Source: Arthrobacter sp. ZGTC131
GTDB lineage: Bacteria > Actinomycetota > Actinomycetes > Actinomycetales > Micrococcaceae
Direction: 5' to 3'
Assembly (NCBI RefSeq): GCF_002929275.1
Contig: NZ_PJIK01000001.1
Location: 372,001 to 436,000 of the forward strand
Length of the DNA stretch: 64,000 nt
In this document: in pieces, positions 51,942 to 60,452 of the stretch
How positions within the stretch are numbered: the first letter of the stretch is position 1
Layout of the letters: the number at the start of each line of letters is the position of its first letter
Notes under the pieces: model-generated
Seen by the model: the letters and a program-made list of their open reading frames with translations, nothing else
Databases searched by the model: none
What the model was told of the DNA's origin: nothing
Program-made: the position numbers and the translations under genes

Positions 51942-53705
51942 TTACTTGACCTGCCAGTCCCAAACATTCCACCAGACTCCGCGCTGGCCCGGGCTGGACT
52001 TCACACCGGTTACGCGGTCGCTGACAGCGGCAACGCCGACCGTCTGGAACAGGGGAACGCCGTAGGCTTCGTCCCAGATGAGCTTGTCGATCTGGGCGGT
52101 CAGTTCATCCTGCTTGCCCTTGTCCGTGGTGGTGATCAACTCGTCCATGAGCTTGTCCGCTTCGGCGCTCTTGAATCCGTTGAAGTTGCTGCCGCCGGTG
52201 CTCTTGAAGATCTGCGGAACGCCTGAGACGCCCACACCTGAGTTGATCCAGCCGAAGATGGTGGCATCGTAGCTGCCGTCACCCAAAGTGCCGCTCCAGT
52301 CGGACGCCCCCAGGCCGCCGTCGACAATCTTGAAGCCGGCCTTGGTGGCCGATTCGCGGATCAGCGAGAAGGCGTCAACCCGGTTGGGGTTGTCCTTGTT
52401 GTACATGATCTTGATTTCCGGAGTGGCTCCTGCAAGGAGTTCCTTGGCGCCGGCGATATCAACGGAAGCGTAGTTCGCGGAACCGTTGTTCTTGACGGCG
52501 TCGGCGTACTTGGCCTGCGAGGGCAGGAAGAGCTCGGAATCCAGCGGCTTGGCGTTCGGATCGAGCTTCTTGACGATCTTGTCCACGATGTCCTGGCGCG
52601 GGACCGTCTTCATGAACGCTTCACGGACTTTCTTGTCCTTGAACGGGCCGGAGAAGTTCAGGTCCAGGTGGTCGTAAGCGAGTTCGCCGTAGCTCTCCGT
52701 GGTTACGCCCTGGCTCTCCAGTGCCTTCAGCTGTTCCAGGGTGTCGGCCGAGGGCTGCGGGGCGATGATGTCCGCCTCGCCGTTCTTGAGCGCCTGGACT
52801 GCCGCCGGTGCCGAACCGATGTAGCGGATGGTGATTTCATCCAGGTGGGCCTCAGGACCCCAGGTGTAGTCCTTGTTCTTGACCAGGGTCATGGACGCAT
52901 CCTGCTCGATGCTCTTGACGATGTAGGGACCGCTCGAGAGGTACAGGGAGGGATCGCTCGGCAGCGTCTTGGAGTCGAAGCCGGAGTTCCAGAAGTCTGC
53001 GACCTTCTTGAGTTCGGCGTTGACCTTCGGTGCCTTGGAATCGCCGCGCGGAGTCTTCTTGAGGAGGTCGATCAGTGCCTTCTCGTCGGCCAGGCCGCCC
53101 TTCTTGGCCACGACGTGTGCCGGCATGTCCATGTCGAAGGCGATTTCCCAGTCAGCGAAGGGCTTGGAGTATTTGAGGGTGATTGACCGGCCGTCGTCGC
53201 CGACTTCAGGGAACTCGGTCAGGTTCAGCCCGCTGGTGTCCGCGGCGGTGGTGAAATACGTGGTGCCCGTTTTTGCGTCGGCATCTGCGTCGTCGTAGTA
53301 AGCGGAGTTGGCCGCCCAGGAAAGGAGGAGGTCGCCGGCGTCGATTGCTTCGCCGTCGGACCACTTCACGCCCTCGTTGACGGTGTACTTGACCGTCAGC
53401 GGATCATCTGAGACCTTTTCGTACTTGCCGAACTTATCGTTGTGGACAATGTTGAGTTTGTCATCCACGTAGTAGAAGCCCGAACGGGTGATGTAGCTGA
53501 TGTTGCCGTTGATGTCGCTGTTTCCGTCGGCAGATCCTTGGTTGAACGACGAGAAAGCGTTGACTTCAACGACGGTGGCGTTGCCACCCTGCTTACCGGC
53601 TGCGGCACTCGTCGGGGTTGTCCCGGTGTTGCCCGCGCAGGCGCTGAGAGCAAGAGCAGCAACAGCTGCCACGCCCACTGCTTTGGAAATACGACCGAAG
53701 CGCAT
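51942..53705 (-). CDS. peptide-binding lipoprotein, ABC family 5 (operon B)
   Basis: This is a 587-residue family 5 solute-binding lipoprotein. The signal peptide MRFGRISKAVGVAAVAALAL with lipobox LSAC (Cys about 23) is nearly the same as that of the operon A protein, and both genes have the ribosome-binding context GGAGGCGGAATGCG, yet the mature parts differ clearly. The binding fold shows GVKWSDGEAIDAGDLLLSW and QALKNGEADIIAPQPS. First gene of operon B; promoter features at 53788-53817. Stem-loop after the stop. Confidence 0.92.
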   Translation of the reverse strand: MRFGRISKAVGVAAVAALALSACAGNTGTTPTSAAAGKQGGNATVVEVNAFSSFNQGSADGNSDINGNISYITRSGFYYVDDKLNIVHNDKFGKYEKVSDDPLTVKYTVNEGVKWSDGEAIDAGDLLLSWAANSAYYDDADADAKTGTTYFTTAADTSGLNLTEFPEVGDDGRSITLKYSKPFADWEIAFDMDMPAHVVAKKGGLADEKALIDLLKKTPRGDSKAPKVNAELKKVADFWNSGFDSKTLPSDPSLYLSSGPYIVKSIEQDASMTLVKNKDYTWGPEAHLDEITIRYIGSAPAAVQALKNGEADIIAPQPSADTLEQLKALESQGVTTESYGELAYDHLDLNFSGPFKDKKVREAFMKTVPRQDIVDKIVKKLDPNAKPLDSELFLPSQAKYADAVKNNGSANYASVDIAGAKELLAGATPEIKIMYNKDNPNRVDAFSLIRESATKAGFKIVDGGLGASDWSGTLGDGSYDATIFGWINSGVGVSGVPQIFKSTGGSNFNGFKSAEADKLMDELITTTDKGKQDELTAQIDKLIWDEAYGVPLFQTVGVAAVSDRVTGVKSSPGQRGVWWNVWDWQVK

Positions 53706-53787
53706 TCCGCCTCCTTGTTTCTTTTTGAGTGTGGAAAAGACCGCCGCTGTAGGCGCCGGCCAGACCGCCAAATCCCCCCAGTGAGCA

Positions 53788-53817
53788 TGTGGCGTGTCTC
53801 ACATGAAAAGTAGCCTA
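53788..53817 (-). promoter_or_regulatory. operon B promoter with CRP/GlxR-like palindrome at the transcription start
   Basis: Minus-strand TAGGCT (53812-53817) is followed eight bases later by TGTGA-GACACG-CCACA (53788-53803). This lies within a perfect 6-bp inverted repeat CATGTG/CACATG (53786-53805). The layout is shared with operon A. Confidence 0.5.
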
Positions 53818-53961
53818 GACCCCAACCCAGCCCCTGCGGTCCGAAAGTTGTCCCTCAGTAAAGGTTGTTACCGAGATGCAACCTATCCGGAACCACGGAA
53901 CATTTGCCGTAAGGATTCCTTGATCTGTGCAACGTTGACAGCCATGCAAGCCAATCACAAC

Positions 53962-53992
53962 AAAAGCCCCGATCCAAAGGATCGGGGCTTTT
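53962..53992. terminator. bidirectional intrinsic terminator downstream of ychF
   Basis: A perfect 14-bp stem AAAAGCCCCGATCC/GGATCGGGGCTTTT has the loop AAA and T-runs on both strands. It ends ychF transcription on the minus strand. Confidence 0.92.
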
Positions 53993-54030
53993 GAATGTCA
54001 AATCTCAATCACTCAATTTGTGGCTGGGAC

Positions 54031-55122
54031 TCACACATTGAAGCGGAACTCGACGACGTCGCCGTCGGCCATCACATATTCCTTGCCCTCGATGCGGACC
54101 TTGCCGCGGGACTTCGCCTCGGCCATGGAACCGGCAGCAATGAGGTCATCGAACGAGACGACTTCGGCCTTGATGAAACCGCGCTGAAAATCGGAGTGGA
54201 TGACGCCCGCGGCCTGCGGCGCCGTGTCGCCCTGGTGGATGGTCCACGCACGCGTTTCCTTGGGCCCTGCCGTCAGGTAGGTCTGCAGCCCGAGTGTGTG
54301 GAAGCCGACGCGGGCGAGCTGGTCCAGGCCGGATTCGTCCTGCCCGTTCATCTCCAGCATCTCGCGGGCTTCTTCCTCATCCAGCTCCACGAGGTCGGAT
54401 TCCAGCTTGGCGTCGAGGAAGATGCAGTCTGCCGGTGCCACGAGGGCACGCAGCTCCTCCTGCTTTTCCGGGCTGCCGAGGATCCCTTCGTCAGCGTTGA
54501 AGACGTAGATGAAGGGCTTGGCGGTCAGGAGGCTGAGCTCCTTGAGGTGCTCCATCTCCAGTTTGTCGCTCTTGACGGAAGCGAAAATAGTGTCGCCGCG
54601 TTCCAGGACAGCCTGGGCCGCCTTGATGGCCGCCAGCTCGGCCGCTTCCCGCTTCTTGATCTTGACTTCTTTTTCGATCCGGGGAATCGCGTTTTCGATG
54701 GTCTGCAGGTCGGCCAGGATCAGCTCGGTGTTGATGGTCTCCATATCCGAGCGGGGATCCACCTTGCCGTCGACGTGGATGACATCGGGGTCATCGAACA
54801 CACGGACAACCTGGGCGATGGCCTCGGCCTCGCGGATGTTGGCGAGGAACTTGTTGCCCAGGCCTTCACCCTCCGACGCACCTTTCACGATGCCGGCGAT
54901 GTCCACGAAGGACACCGGGGCCGGCAGCAGCCGCTGGGAACCAAAGATTTCCGCCAGCTTCGCCAGGCGGGGATCCGGCAGGTTCACGACGCCGACATTC
55001 GGTTCAATGGTGGCGAACGGGTAGTTCGCTGCCAGCACCTGATTGCGGGTCAGTGCGTTGAAAAGAGTTGATTTGCCGACGTTGGGCAGGCCGACGATGC
55101 CAATAGTAAGAGCCACGGACAT
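54031..55122 (-). CDS. ychF: redox-regulated ATPase YchF (OLA1 type)
   Basis: This 363-residue Obg-related protein has G1 GLPNVGKST (about 10-18), PFATIEPNVG, DIAGIVKGAS (G3) and NADEG, where the G4 NKxD is altered as in YchF/OLA1, giving ATP preference. A coiled-coil domain (about 120-200) and a C-terminal TGS domain (about 278-361) follow. Binds ribosomes and influences translation and oxidative stress response. Start ATG 55122; the much longer frame upstream overlaps the rmuC gene and is not real. Confidence 0.95.
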   Translation of the reverse strand: MSVALTIGIVGLPNVGKSTLFNALTRNQVLAANYPFATIEPNVGVVNLPDPRLAKLAEIFGSQRLLPAPVSFVDIAGIVKGASEGEGLGNKFLANIREAEAIAQVVRVFDDPDVIHVDGKVDPRSDMETINTELILADLQTIENAIPRIEKEVKIKKREAAELAAIKAAQAVLERGDTIFASVKSDKLEMEHLKELSLLTAKPFIYVFNADEGILGSPEKQEELRALVAPADCIFLDAKLESDLVELDEEEAREMLEMNGQDESGLDQLARVGFHTLGLQTYLTAGPKETRAWTIHQGDTAPQAAGVIHSDFQRGFIKAEVVSFDDLIAAGSMAEAKSRGKVRIEGKEYVMADGDVVEFRFNV

Positions 55123-55273
55123 TGATTCTACCGGTAATCGGGCAGGAACCATGCGGCCGCCCGTGGGTGGCCCCGTCCGGTGACGGGCTCCGGACTGCAT
55201 GCTGCGGGCCGCCGGTAGTTGCGCTGCCGTTGCCTTCGGCAAAAATGTCGCACCTGCATGCCACAGTGAAGGC

Positions 55274-56545
55274 ATGGAACCTTTTGCAGTCATTCTCGCC
55301 CTACTGATGCTGCTGCTGGGCGCCGTGGCCGGCGCTGCCGTGGCGTACACGGTCTTGCGCCGCCGTAGCACCGCCCTTGAAGCGGATTTCGACGGCGTAT
55401 CGGCGCGGCTTTCGGAAGTGAGCGCCCAATTCGCCGCGGCCGACGCGGAGCGGAGACTTCTGGCAGCCCAGAACCGGGAACTGGGTGAGTCACGCCAGCA
55501 GGACGGCAGTGTGCTGCGGGCGCTGGCACCGGTGGCGGAAAAGCTGACTGCGGTGCAGCAGCAGGTCTCCCTTTTGGAACGGGACCGGCTGGAGCAGTAC
55601 GGGCAACTGGCGCAGCAGCTGCAGGAGGCCAGGCTTTCGGACGAACAGCTGATGCGCTCAACGCACGCCCTCGAATCGGCGCTCCGCTCCAACAGCGCGC
55701 GCGGCCAGTGGGGGGAGGTCCAGTTGCGCCGGGTGGTGGAGGCCGCGGGGATGCTCCGCCACGTCGATTTCCACGAGCAGCTGCACAGCGCCGGGGCTGA
55801 ATCCTCGGTCCGTCCGGACCTCGTGGTTCAGCTTCCGGGCCACAAGCAGCTCGTGGTGGACGCCAAGGTGCCCCTGTCCGCCTACCTCCAGGCACAGGAG
55901 CTGGGCCAGTCGGACGGCGACCGGCGGGGACTCGGCCAGTCCGCCCAGCAGGATCTCATGGCCGCCCACGCAAAGGCGCTCAAGGCCCACGTCGACGCCC
56001 TCAGCAGCAAGAAGTACTGGGATATCTCGGGAAATTCGCCGGAGCTGGTCATCTGTTTCCTGCCCGCGGAGTCCATCCTCGCCGCGGCGCTCTCCGCCGA
56101 TCCCGCCCTGCTGGACCATGCGCTCTCCAAGAACGTCGTGCTTGCCTCCCCCGGCACTCTGCTGGCGGTGCTCAAGTCGGTTGCGTTCACCTGGCGCCAG
56201 GACGTCCTCACAGACAGCGCCCGCGAGCTGTTCGAGCTCGCCCGGCAACTGTATGAACGCATGGGGACCCTCGGCGAAAACGTCAGCAAGCTGGGGTCGT
56301 CGCTGAAGTCCTCCGTTGACCGCTACAACTCGATGGTCGGCACCCTGGAGGCCCGGGTCCTCCCCACGGCCCGGAAGCTGAATGCCATGGACGCCGCCGG
56401 GCTGGTCACGCCGCCGGCCGTCCAGGTCACGCCGCGGTCCGTCTCAGCTCCCGAGCTTCAGCCGCGGGACGAGGCGATGGGTCAGCTGGGCACAGTGCAC
56501 GGCAGGGCAGGCGGAGAACCGGAGGCGGAAGAGGACGCCGCCTGA
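55274..56545 (+). CDS. rmuC: RmuC family DNA recombination protein
   Basis: This 423-residue protein has an N-terminal membrane helix (about 3-27), a coiled coil (about 30-125) and the RmuC nuclease-like domain (about 150-390), with LPGHKQLVVDAKVPLSAYL and ELVICFLPAESI. RmuC limits DNA inversions in E. coli and is thought to be a membrane-associated nuclease. The domain contains the expected Asp-x(n)-Glu-x-Lys-like D-A-K core. It is divergent from ychF. Confidence 0.9.
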   Translation: MEPFAVILALLMLLLGAVAGAAVAYTVLRRRSTALEADFDGVSARLSEVSAQFAAADAERRLLAAQNRELGESRQQDGSVLRALAPVAEKLTAVQQQVSLLERDRLEQYGQLAQQLQEARLSDEQLMRSTHALESALRSNSARGQWGEVQLRRVVEAAGMLRHVDFHEQLHSAGAESSVRPDLVVQLPGHKQLVVDAKVPLSAYLQAQELGQSDGDRRGLGQSAQQDLMAAHAKALKAHVDALSSKKYWDISGNSPELVICFLPAESILAAALSADPALLDHALSKNVVLASPGTLLAVLKSVAFTWRQDVLTDSARELFELARQLYERMGTLGENVSKLGSSLKSSVDRYNSMVGTLEARVLPTARKLNAMDAAGLVTPPAVQVTPRSVSAPELQPRDEAMGQLGTVHGRAGGEPEAEEDAA

Positions 56546-56567
56546 GCAGTGGGCCTAGGGGCAGGAC

Positions 56568-57644
56568 CTAGTTTGAGCGCCTGCCGCCGAGCGCCCGTGA
56601 GACATCCCCGGCTTTCTTGAGGGTGGCCCGAAGTTCCTTCGGCAGGGAGAACAGCAGGTCCTCTTCCGCCGTGACAACTTCCTCTACGGCGCCGTAGCCG
56701 TAGTCGGAAAGGAGACGGAGGACGTCCTTGACGAGAACCTCCGGCACGGACGCTCCCGAGGTGACTCCCACCGTGGCGACGCCCTCAAACCAGGTTTCGT
56801 CCACCTCGTTGGCAAAATCCACGCGGTAGGAGGCCTTGGCGCCGTATTCAAGCGCCACTTCCACCAGGCGCACGGAATTGGACGAGTTCGCAGAACCGAC
56901 CACGATCACCAGGTCCGCCTGCGGGGAGATCTTCTTGATGGCCACCTGACGGTTGGTGGTGGCGTAGCAGATGTCGTCGCTGGGCGGGTCCTGGAGCGTG
57001 GGGAAGCGCTCCTTGAGCAGCCGTACCGTTTCCATGGTTTCGTCGACGCTGAGGGTGGTCTGGGACAGCCAAATGACTTTCTCCGGGTCCCGGACGGTCA
57101 CTTTGTCCACCTCGTGGGGGCCGTTGATGATCTGGATGTGCTCAGGGGCTTCTCCGGCGGTGCCTTCCACTTCCTCGTGGCCGTCGTGGCCGATCAGCAG
57201 GATGTCGAAGTCGTCCTTCGCAAAGCGGACTGCTTCCTTGTGGACTTTGGTCACCAGGGGGCATGTGGCGTCGATGGTGCGCAGACCGCGGTCCTCTGCA
57301 GACTGGACAACCGCCGGAGAGACTCCGTGAGCGGAAAAGATCACCAGGGCGCCCTCGGGGACCTCATCGGTTTCATCGACAAAGATGGCCCCCTGCTCCT
57401 CCAGCGAGCTGACCACGTGCACGTTGTGGACAATCTGCTTGCGCACGTAGACGGGCGGCCCGTAATGTTCCAGCGCCTTCTCGACGGCGATGACGGCGCG
57501 GTCCACCCCGGCACAGTATCCGCGCGGAGCCGCCAGCAGAACTTTCTTGGGACCGGCCACCGGTGCCGCAGCCAGCACTTCCTCCGGCGAACGGCGCCTG
57601 CGCGGGACGGTTGGCATCGAAAGGGAAACTGCTGAGGAGGTCAT
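56568..57644 (-). CDS. ispH: 4-hydroxy-3-methylbut-2-enyl diphosphate reductase IspH
   Basis: IspH makes isopentenyl and dimethylallyl diphosphate in the last step of the non-mevalonate pathway. The 358-residue enzyme has the three cluster-binding cysteines in [22 protein letters not shown] and [10 protein letters not shown], and [11 protein letters not shown] for phosphate binding. The first 30 residues are an extension. Minus-strand TAGCAT ends six bases before ATG 57644, indicating leaderless transcription. Confidence 0.95.
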   Translation of the reverse strand: MTSSAVSLSMPTVPRRRRSPEEVLAAAPVAGPKKVLLAAPRGYCAGVDRAVIAVEKALEHYGPPVYVRKQIVHNVHVVSSLEEQGAIFVDETDEVPEGALVIFSAHGVSPAVVQSAEDRGLRTIDATCPLVTKVHKEAVRFAKDDFDILLIGHDGHEEVEGTAGEAPEHIQIINGPHEVDKVTVRDPEKVIWLSQTTLSVDETMETVRLLKERFPTLQDPPSDDICYATTNRQVAIKKISPQADLVIVVGSANSSNSVRLVEVALEYGAKASYRVDFANEVDETWFEGVATVGVTSGASVPEVLVKDVLRLLSDYGYGAVEEVVTAEEDLLFSLPKELRATLKKAGDVSRALGGRRSN

Positions 57645-57650
57645 TTCTCC

Positions 57651-57656
57651 ATGCTA
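57651..57656 (-). promoter_or_regulatory. -10 element of leaderless ispH promoter
   Basis: Minus-strand TAGCAT is followed by GGAGAA and the ATG at 57644. Confidence 0.5.
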
Positions 57657-57695
57657 CCGGTTGGCGGACTTCGCCCCGGGCGGGGTAGAGCTGGC

Positions 57696-58544
57696 TCACA
57701 CCCGGCGTGCCGGTCCTCCAAAGACCCTGATGATCAGCCCCGCCGCCAGGAGAATCGCGCCAGCCACCGCGGCTGCAACGACCCAGGATCCGAACCCTGC
57801 CGCTGCCGCCGCAACGAACTCCCGCTTGAAGAGGTCCGCCATTTCGTTTCCGCTGGCCGTACTCGTCACGGCATCCGAAGCCCAGCCGGATGCCCACGTC
57901 CACAGTCCTGCCAACCCCAGCCCTCCCAGGCCGATAACCGCCAGCACTTTCCAGCGGCGCCGCGCCGTCACGAGCGCCAGCAGGAATGCCACACCTGCGC
58001 CGATGGCGAGGCTGTAACCCACCGGTGAGTACGCCGACACGCGTTCGATCAGCTGGCGCTGGCCAGACTGTCCGATGTTCACCAGCGTCTGGTTCGGCGC
58101 TTCCAGCTTGACGCCCACCTTGTCTGAGATCTGCTTGGTCGCCAGCGCCACGAGAGGGGCCACATCGAGGGTCAGGGACGTGGCGGAGTCCACTTCCGGC
58201 GGCAGCGTTGCCGGGTCAGCGAAGTTGAGGCGGTGGCTCTTTCGCAGCGTTTCTTCCCAGGCGGCCGGGTACGCCGGCAGGCCGGTGAGCGAACCGGCCG
58301 CCGATTCCAGAACCGGGCGGACGAGCTGGGCCACCGGATCCGGGAGATTGGCTCCGGCATCGATGCTCCCCACCGCGGCAGTCGCGAGACGCTTTTGGAA
58401 GGCCGGATCCTTGCCCAGCGGCGCCGCGAGGGCCACAAAGCCATCCTCCTGCACGATGTTGCGGTCCACCCAGATGGCGGGGACGGCCACCGCGGACAAC
58501 AGCAGACCAAGGATGACGGCCAAAGCCGCAACAAAAGAGCGCAA
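57696..58544 (-). CDS. integral membrane protein of unknown function
   Basis: This 282-residue protein has an N-terminal hydrophobic segment (about 5-24) and an extracytoplasmic domain of about 150 residues (AIWVDRNIVQEDGFVALAAP near its start). Three further helices follow (about 176-192, 198-215 and 240-262) with a short basic C-terminus. The N-terminal part resembles exported domains of other actinobacterial proteins of unknown function; I do not recognise it as an enzyme. It is on the same strand as ispH, 52 bases upstream of it, but a separate ispH promoter is predicted. Confidence 0.65.
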   Translation of the reverse strand: MRSFVAALAVILGLLLSAVAVPAIWVDRNIVQEDGFVALAAPLGKDPAFQKRLATAAVGSIDAGANLPDPVAQLVRPVLESAAGSLTGLPAYPAAWEETLRKSHRLNFADPATLPPEVDSATSLTLDVAPLVALATKQISDKVGVKLEAPNQTLVNIGQSGQRQLIERVSAYSPVGYSLAIGAGVAFLLALVTARRRWKVLAVIGLGGLGLAGLWTWASGWASDAVTSTASGNEMADLFKREFVAAAAAGFGSWVVAAAVAGAILLAAGLIIRVFGGPARRV

Positions 58545-58723
58545 GGGATTCCTAGCTGGTCGGGTTCCTGGCTTGTCGCTGGGACACTGCCATCCTAGGG
58601 GCGCCGCCTCCCTATCAAAAATGTCACCGCCCGGTGGTAGAGCTATGGATAGAGTTGGTTAACCCACCGCGAAGGCAAAGGACCGCCACATGCAACAGGC
58701 AATCGCCGCCGTCGAGGCAGCAC

Positions 58724-60043
58724 ATGGCTGAAAATGCCACGGTGCCCGCTTCCGGGCCCACCACGGTACCTGCCACCGCGGCAGATACCACGCCGGACAA
58801 CCCCTGGCCGCTGCAGTTGCTCTCCCAGAAACTCAAGACCCACATCGAGCGGGCACCGGCCGCCTGGGTCGAGGGACAGGTCATCGAGCTGAACCGGCGC
58901 GGCAGCAGCGCATTCCTTACCCTCAGGGACGTTGATGCCGAAATTTCGCTGCCCGCATCCATCTGGTCCAACGTCCTGGACCGCCAGGAAACACCGCTCG
59001 AACGCGGGAGCAGGGTTGTTGCGCTCCTCAAGGCCGAATTCTGGCTGAAGACCGGACGCGTGAACATGTCCGTCAAGGACATCCGCCCCGTGGGCCTCGG
59101 CGACCTCCTTGCACGGATCGAGCGGCTCCGGCACGCCCTTGCCGCCGAAGGCCTCTTTGCCGAGTCCAGGAAGAAACGGCTGCCGCTGCTCCCCCACCGG
59201 ATCGGCCTCATCACCGGGCGCGACTCCGATGCCAAGAAGGATGTGCTCCGCAACGCCGCCCTGCGCTGGCCGGCGGTCGAATTCGAAATCCGCGAGGTCG
59301 CAGTGCAGGGAAACACGGCGGTTTCGCAGGTGGTCGGAGCACTTCGGGAACTCGACGCCCGCGCTGACGTCGACGTCATCGTCATTGCCCGGGGCGGCGG
59401 GGCGCTTGAGGACCTCCTGCCCTTCAGCAGCGAGCAACTCATCCGCGCTGTGGCCGCGGCGCAAACACCCGTCGTCAGCGCCATCGGCCACGAAGCCGAC
59501 CGCCCCATCCTGGACGATGTGGCCGATCTCCGGGCATCCACGCCCACGGACGCCGCCAAGCGCATTGTCCCCGAAGTTTCCGAGGAGCTCGCCAGGGTCC
59601 GGCAGGCCGAAGCCCAGCTGCGCCGCTCTGTCACCCAGCTCGTGGCCCGGGAAACCGATCGCCTTGCGGCGATCCGCTCCCGTCCCGTGCTGGCGGCTCC
59701 GGAAGGCATGGTCACCGCACGCGCCGACGACGTCGACCGGCTGACCCGCCGATCCACTGCAGCCATCACCGCAGCCGTCACGAGGGCGGCCGATCAGCTG
59801 GTCCATCTGCAGGCGCAGGTCCGGTCCCTCTCACCCCAGCAGACCCTGGACCGCGGTTACGCCGTGGTCCAGCTCGCCGGAAGCAAGGGATCCGCCGGCA
59901 CCGGCACCGTGGTGCGCCATCCTTCGCAGGCTCCCCGCGGAACGGAACTCTCCGTCCGCGTGGCCGGCGGGCGGTTCGGCGCCGAATCCACCGGCGGATC
60001 CGATGCCGCCGTGCCCGGGCCCAAAACCCAAGGAGCCCCATGA
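58724..60043 (+). CDS. xseA: exodeoxyribonuclease VII large subunit
   Basis: This 439-residue nuclease has an N-terminal OB-fold (about 28-130, with VEGQVIELNRRGSSAFLTLRD), a catalytic domain with GLITGRDSDAKKDVL and ARGGGALEDLLPF, and the IGHEADRPILDDVADLRAST segment. A coiled-coil arm (about 285-370) and LDRGYAVVQ near the end are typical. With XseB it degrades single-stranded DNA. ATG 58724 follows a GAGG. Its stop overlaps the start of a 24-codon frame that in turn overlaps xseB. Confidence 0.94.
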   Translation: MAENATVPASGPTTVPATAADTTPDNPWPLQLLSQKLKTHIERAPAAWVEGQVIELNRRGSSAFLTLRDVDAEISLPASIWSNVLDRQETPLERGSRVVALLKAEFWLKTGRVNMSVKDIRPVGLGDLLARIERLRHALAAEGLFAESRKKRLPLLPHRIGLITGRDSDAKKDVLRNAALRWPAVEFEIREVAVQGNTAVSQVVGALRELDARADVDVIVIARGGGALEDLLPFSSEQLIRAVAAAQTPVVSAIGHEADRPILDDVADLRASTPTDAAKRIVPEVSEELARVRQAEAQLRRSVTQLVARETDRLAAIRSRPVLAAPEGMVTARADDVDRLTRRSTAAITAAVTRAADQLVHLQAQVRSLSPQQTLDRGYAVVQLAGSKGSAGTGTVVRHPSQAPRGTELSVRVAGGRFGAESTGGSDAAVPGPKTQGAP

Positions 60044-60114
60044 GTGATCCCACCAGCGGCACCAGCCAGACCAACGGAACCCACCCCACCGACACGACAG
60101 GCCAGCCAACATGA
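60040..60114 (+). CDS. possible 24-residue coupling peptide between xseA and xseB
   Basis: ATG 60040 overlaps the xseA stop (ATGA) and is preceded by AGGAG (60031-60035). The frame ends at TGA 60112-60114, overlapping the xseB start (ATGA). The peptide ([20 protein letters not shown] and four more residues) is polar and low in complexity. It may simply keep ribosomes moving to xseB, or be a relic of a longer xseB N-terminus lost by frameshift. Not proven to be made. Confidence 0.45.
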   Translation: MSDPTSGTSQTNGTHPTDTTGQPT

Positions 60115-60356
60115 CAGACCATTCCATCGGCACCGACCCCGCCAGCGCGGCCGCCGGCCAGTCCGACATCGAGTCCCTCAGCTACGAGGAAGCCAGGGAG
60201 CAACTGGTGGGCGTCGTGTCCAAGCTCGAAGCAGGCGGCACCAGTCTCGAAGACTCACTGGCACTGTGGGAACGGGGCGAGGCACTGGCCAAACGGTGCG
60301 AAGACTGGCTCGAGGGGGCACGCAAAAGGCTCGCAGCTGCGCGCAAGGAGAGCTAA
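60111..60356 (+). CDS. xseB: exodeoxyribonuclease VII small subunit
   Basis: This 81-residue protein matches Xse[21 protein letters not shown] (about 23-42), then [17 protein letters not shown] and the C-terminal helix. Several XseB copies coat the coiled-coil arm of XseA. ATG 60111 overlaps the stop of the 24-codon frame. The first 20 residues are disordered. Confidence 0.93.
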   Translation: MTDHSIGTDPASAAAGQSDIESLSYEEAREQLVGVVSKLEAGGTSLEDSLALWERGEALAKRCEDWLEGARKRLAAARKES

Positions 60357-60452
60357 CGCCCCGCCAGGAGAGCCAAGCGCCGGGGCACCGCGGAGCCGGA
60401 CTGGCGCCGCTGATTAGCCGGACGACCTGCATGAGGACGGATCAGACGGGGC

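Larger units (their letters stand above)
53706..54030. other. 325-bp gap: operon B promoter region and ychF terminator
   Basis: From 53706 to about 53820 this is the operon B leader and promoter. From about 53820 to 53960 I see no gene; it is somewhat AT-richer than its surroundings. At 53962-53992 lies the ychF terminator. Confidence 0.6.

Noticed and set aside
54031-55692. ychF read as a 553-residue protein starting at 55692
   Set aside because: The first 190 residues are Ser/Ala/Arg-rich and lie opposite rmuC. The YchF family starts exactly at ATG 55122.
60358-60452. Stem-loop after xseB as terminator
   Set aside because: GCCCCG and CGGGGC can pair across a 17-base loop, but the stem is short and there is no U-run; too weak to list.
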